Assembly (NCBI GenBank): GCA_003665825.1 | Contig: QPFY01000007.1 | Span: 1,302,001-1,366,000 of the forward strand | From: Microbotryum silenes-acaulis | Taxonomy: Eukaryota; Basidiomycota; Microbotryomycetes; Microbotryales; Microbotryaceae | Length of the DNA: 64,000 nucleotides | Direction of reading: 5' to 3' | In this document: positions 60,927 to 64,000 of the stretch, piece after piece | Layout: each line of letters opens with the position of its first letter | Position numbering within the stretch: the stretch's first letter is position 1 | Made by a program: the position numbers and the translations under genes | The notes under the pieces: model-generated | Seen by the model: only the letters and a program-made list of their open reading frames with translations | Told to the model about the DNA's origin: nothing | Databases searched by the model: none

Positions 60927-63245
60927 TTAGGCTTCGGCGGGGGCGGTGGTGTTGGATCGGTTGAAAGCGTCGAGCACTTCGATCGCTTCTTGGATCTGGT
61001 CGAATAAATGAACGAAGAACACATGTTAGCGAAACAGCAAGATACGATACATCACCAAAGAACAAGCCAAACTGACCTTGGCCCCCAAAGCCTCGTCGTT
61101 CTCGAGCAAGTAGATCAATTCGCTCGAATCCATCTCGAGCAACATGCCCGTGATCTTGCCCGCCAAGTCGGGTTGACTGGCGTGGATCTTGGGGTACAAC
61201 GCCTCGCCGAGCATCTGCTTCTGTTCCTGCGGTGCCGCGTTGGCCAACAACGCCGCAGTCAGACCGGCCGATTGAGGGGGTTGGCTCGAGGGCGTTCCGT
61301 CGGGATTCGAGGCTTGTCCATCCGCACCTTGAGCTGCTCGGGTACCTTTGTAGCCTCCTTGACGAGGGGGAACGGCGGCGCCACGGGGGGGTTGTTGAGG
61401 GACACCAGCTTGGGGTCCGGCACCGAGGGGTCGACCGCCCGGTCCAGGTTGAGGGATCGGTCCACCGGGTCGACCACCCTGTTGCGAGGGGACACCGCCG
61501 TAAGGCCCAGCCGCACCACCGTTGAATTGTTGGGGAGGGACTTGGCCGTAAGGACCACCGGGGCCGGCCATGGGGGGCATACCGGGCATGTTGGGGGGAG
61601 CGTAGAAGCGAGGTCGGGGCATACCACCGGGGCCCCCGGGGCCACCGTAAGGGCCCATCGGTCCACCACGAGGCCCTCCGGGTTGAGGGTACCCAGCGGG
61701 GCCGGGGTAGTAGCCCATCGGAGCACCGGCGAGACCGGCGGGACCACCCATGACGCCTCCGGGGCCATAAGGCGCACCGACGGGGGGCATACCACCCATA
61801 CCAGCGGCTTGGATCTGCTGCGAGCGCACTTGGTTGCGTTGCTGGACCTGCTGCTCGAGCTGCTGCTTGCGCACGTCCTTGCGTTGCGCCAACGAGACGT
61901 ACAAAGGCTTGGAGCTAATCATCTTGCCGTTCAACTCGTTCACGGCCTTGGTGGCCTCATCGGGGGAGGAGAAGCACACGAAGCCGAAGCCCTTGGAGAC
62001 GCCCTTGTCGTCGGCCATGATCTTGCACGACGTGATTTGACCAAACGGCTCGAACTCGGCCTGCAACTTCTCCTCGGTGACGTCGTCGTCGAGGTTCTTG
62101 ACGTACAGGTTCACGCCCTGGTACTTGAGCGTGGTCTCGTACTTCTTCTGCTCGTACGACTTCTTGAGCTCCTCCTCGCGCTCGGACTTGTGCTGGGCAC
62201 GCGCGACGTAGATCTGCTGGCCCTTGATCTCCTTCTCGTGCAACTCCATAACGGCCTTGTGCGCCTCGTCGTGCTTCTCAAAATTGACGAAACCGAAGCC
62301 CTTGGACTTGCCCTCGTTGTCGAGCGAGATGACGGCCGAGGTGACGTTGCCGAACGGCTTGAACAGGTTCTCGAACTCCTCCTGGGTCAGGTCGAGCGGG
62401 ATGTTTTTGACGTACAGGTTCGTGTACTTGGAACGGATCTCGTCGATCTTGGCCTGGCGCTCGCGACGGGGGATGTGGATGCCGACAAAGACGATCTTGT
62501 CGTTGAGGAGCATGCCGTTGACGCCCTCGATGGCGGCCTGGGCGGCCTCTCCGGCGTCGTAGTGGACGAAGCCGTAACCGAGCGAGTTGCCCTGAGGGTC
62601 GGTCGCGACCTTGCACGAGAGGATATTGCCGAAGGCGGCAAAAGTATCGTGGAGCGCCTTGTTGTCAATGTTCTCGTCCAAGTTCTTGATGAAGATGTTG
62701 CCGGCGCCAGTCTTGCGCAAGGCTGGGTCACGTTGCGACCACATGATGCGGCACGGGCGGTTCTTGATGTGCGAGTAGTTGAGTTGCTCCAACGCGCGTT
62801 CGCCATCGAGAGCATTGAGGAAGTTGACGTAGGCGTAGCCGAGCGAACGACGCGTGACCGCATCACGGCAGACTCGGATCGACGCGACGGGTCCAATCAT
62901 GGAGAAGATTTCGTAGAGCATCGCCTCGGTGACGGTCGGGTCGAGTTCGCCGACGTAAAGCGAGCTTGAGGGAGAAGGTTGCGCATTGCCACTGGGCGTG
63001 GCGGCTGCACCGGCAACAGCAGCGGCGGGGGCAGCAGCGGCAGGGGTCGCTTCGACGTTGTCGGTCGAAGGCTTCTTGTCCTCGGCGTTCGCAGCAGCGG
63101 GCTTGGACTCTTCAGCAGCAGCGGCAGCGGGGGCGGGGGAGGCAGCAGCGGGGGCTTCCTTGGTGTCCTTGGTCGTGTCGACCTTTTGTTCAGTCGCGGA
63201 GGCGGCAGACACTGCATGAAGAGGGCGCGGAATCGGGTCAGTCAT
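60927..63245 (-). CDS. pab1: Poly(A)-binding protein Pab1
   Basis: Two coding exons, 61077-63245 and 60927-60995, give 745 residues. After an Ala/Pro/Lys-rich N-terminus come four RRMs, starting SLYVGELDPTV (near 95), NIFIKNLDENI (183), NLYVKNIPLDL (276) and NLYVKNLDDDV (380). Each has RNP1-type octamers such as KGFGFVNF and KGFGFVCF. A Gly/Pro/Met-rich linker precedes the C-terminal MLLE domain (EQKQMLGEALYPKIHASQPD then KITGMLLEMDSSELIYLLEN). The last intron falls inside MLLE and the protein ends FNRSNTTAPAEA. Pab1 coats poly(A) tails and aids translation and mRNA turnover. A split start codon upstream is possible and would give a shorter N-terminus starting MSAASATEQK. Confidence 0.95.
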
Positions 63246-64000
63246 CGACGCGTAGAGGGAGGAGTGATTGCCGCCCTTCGTCGTTGCCAGCCCGCGGCGT
63301 GCGCCTGAGCCGATTCAATCGCCGCTGGCCAGCCAGAGTCATGCGTGTCCCCGAGATAGGCCAAGACGTACTGTTGGAACTTTTTAAGGGTGGTGGTAGT
63401 GGGGGTAGTTGCTGCGATAACAAAGGTGAAGGCCGAAGGTCAGTCACGAGGTGATGGAGTGTGGGTGCACGTCACAGGGTTATTGGCCCAGTGTGCCTGC
63501 GCGGGCCGGAGAGTGCGGCTGCGAAGCTCACAGGGTGACGGCGGCGGGTGGTTCGGGGGTAAACGCGTGCGGGAGCGGATCGATTCCGGGGGAAGAAGGG
63601 AAGATCGAAGTAAGGTTGGGACGGGTTTGGGTGTTTGGAGCGATTCTTCAGTCACAAAGGGGGGCGGGTAGAGAGAGGAGGACGATCGACGAAGGGGGGC
63701 CAGTCGAGGGCTTTGTTGACGAGGGCGAACGGGGTTGCGTCGTTCAAAGGCTCGGGTTTCGTCGAAACGGCAAGGACTGGTGCAAGGGGTTCAAATGCGA
63801 CTTTTTTGTGTTCTACTCGAAGGGGGGAGGGGAGGCGGCGGGAGAGGAGGAAGGTTTCGGAGTAGAGGGTTTTTTTTGAGTTTTTTTTTTGATGGTTGGG
63901 AAACGAAGACCGAACGGGAGACCCCACGAAAGCGGTCGAGGCGAGTTCGAGTGTTTGAGAGGTGGATCTGGTCAGAAGCCAACCCGTGCACGCAGGTCAG
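63246..64000. promoter_or_regulatory. pab1 upstream region
   Basis: On the minus strand an exon-like segment ends CAACA before a strong donor GTACGT at 63371, and an acceptor CTTCATGCAG lies at 63212-63221. Together they suggest a 5'-UTR intron. The rest is G-rich on the plus strand (C-rich on the pab1 sense strand). No other gene is supported. Confidence 0.45.

Noticed and set aside
61008..62969. 653-codon plus-strand ORF opposite PAB1
   Set aside because: Mirror frame of the RRM coding region. The minus strand carries the conserved protein.

Overview
The window reads as chromosomal DNA of a basidiomycete fungus. Genes are dense, GC-rich and broken by many short GT-AG introns (about 45-150 bp, sometimes longer), and tiny exons occur. 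Gene content is that of a typical fungal nucleus: poly(A)-binding protein, Sec4- and Ypt7-type Rab GTPases, Pno1, Cdc50, phosphatidylserine decarboxylase and an SMN-like protein. Gene structure and protein style suggest a Pucciniomycotina (Microbotryomycetes-like) yeast. That placement is an inference from the sequence alone.

Layout. 1-2379: a LINE-type retroelement on the minus strand, cut by the window edge, with its 5' end close to an intron-containing tRNA-Ala(CGC) gene (2393-2475). 2484-5212: a gene-free block of inverted repeats. 5725-11975: three minus-strand membrane-traffic genes, yop1, sec4 and ypt7. 12695-13894: pno1, divergent from ypt7. 14.3-15.0 kb: short tandem repeats and a broken ORF. 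15120-17992: an 861-residue cysteine-motif protein of unknown function. 18.0-22.06 kb: a 4-kb stretch without a recognisable gene, with a 32-bp perfect palindrome near its right end. 22062-25400: a START-domain protein with a C-terminal membrane anchor. 26440-27537: a METTL26/DUF938-type methyltransferase. 27796-29450: cdc50. 31023-31182: a doubtful small gene. 31772-34232: a membrane-bound nucleotide pyrophosphatase/phosphodiesterase. 34906-37184: branched-chain aminotransferase. 37697-39785: mitochondrial phosphatidylserine decarboxylase.

The right half starts with a complete hAT DNA transposon (40685-44400) with matching 8-bp target duplications and 24-bp perfect terminal inverted repeats. 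Next come a 78-bp minisatellite (44893-45417), an R1-type zinc-finger protein (45946-48363), an AhpD-like protein (50529-51858), an SMN homologue (52025-53425), a large regulator combining C2H2 fingers with a Zn2Cys6 cluster (53793-58693), a 54-residue secreted-peptide candidate (59996-60269) and PAB1 (60927-63245).

Several neighbours act in membrane traffic or phospholipid handling (Yop1, Sec4, Ypt7, START protein, Cdc50, Psd1). They do not form a cluster of one pathway. Exon boundaries were read by eye from splice signals, frame continuity and family conservation. In every spliced model except the hAT transposase the exon lengths sum to a whole number of codons. No transcript or database evidence was available.
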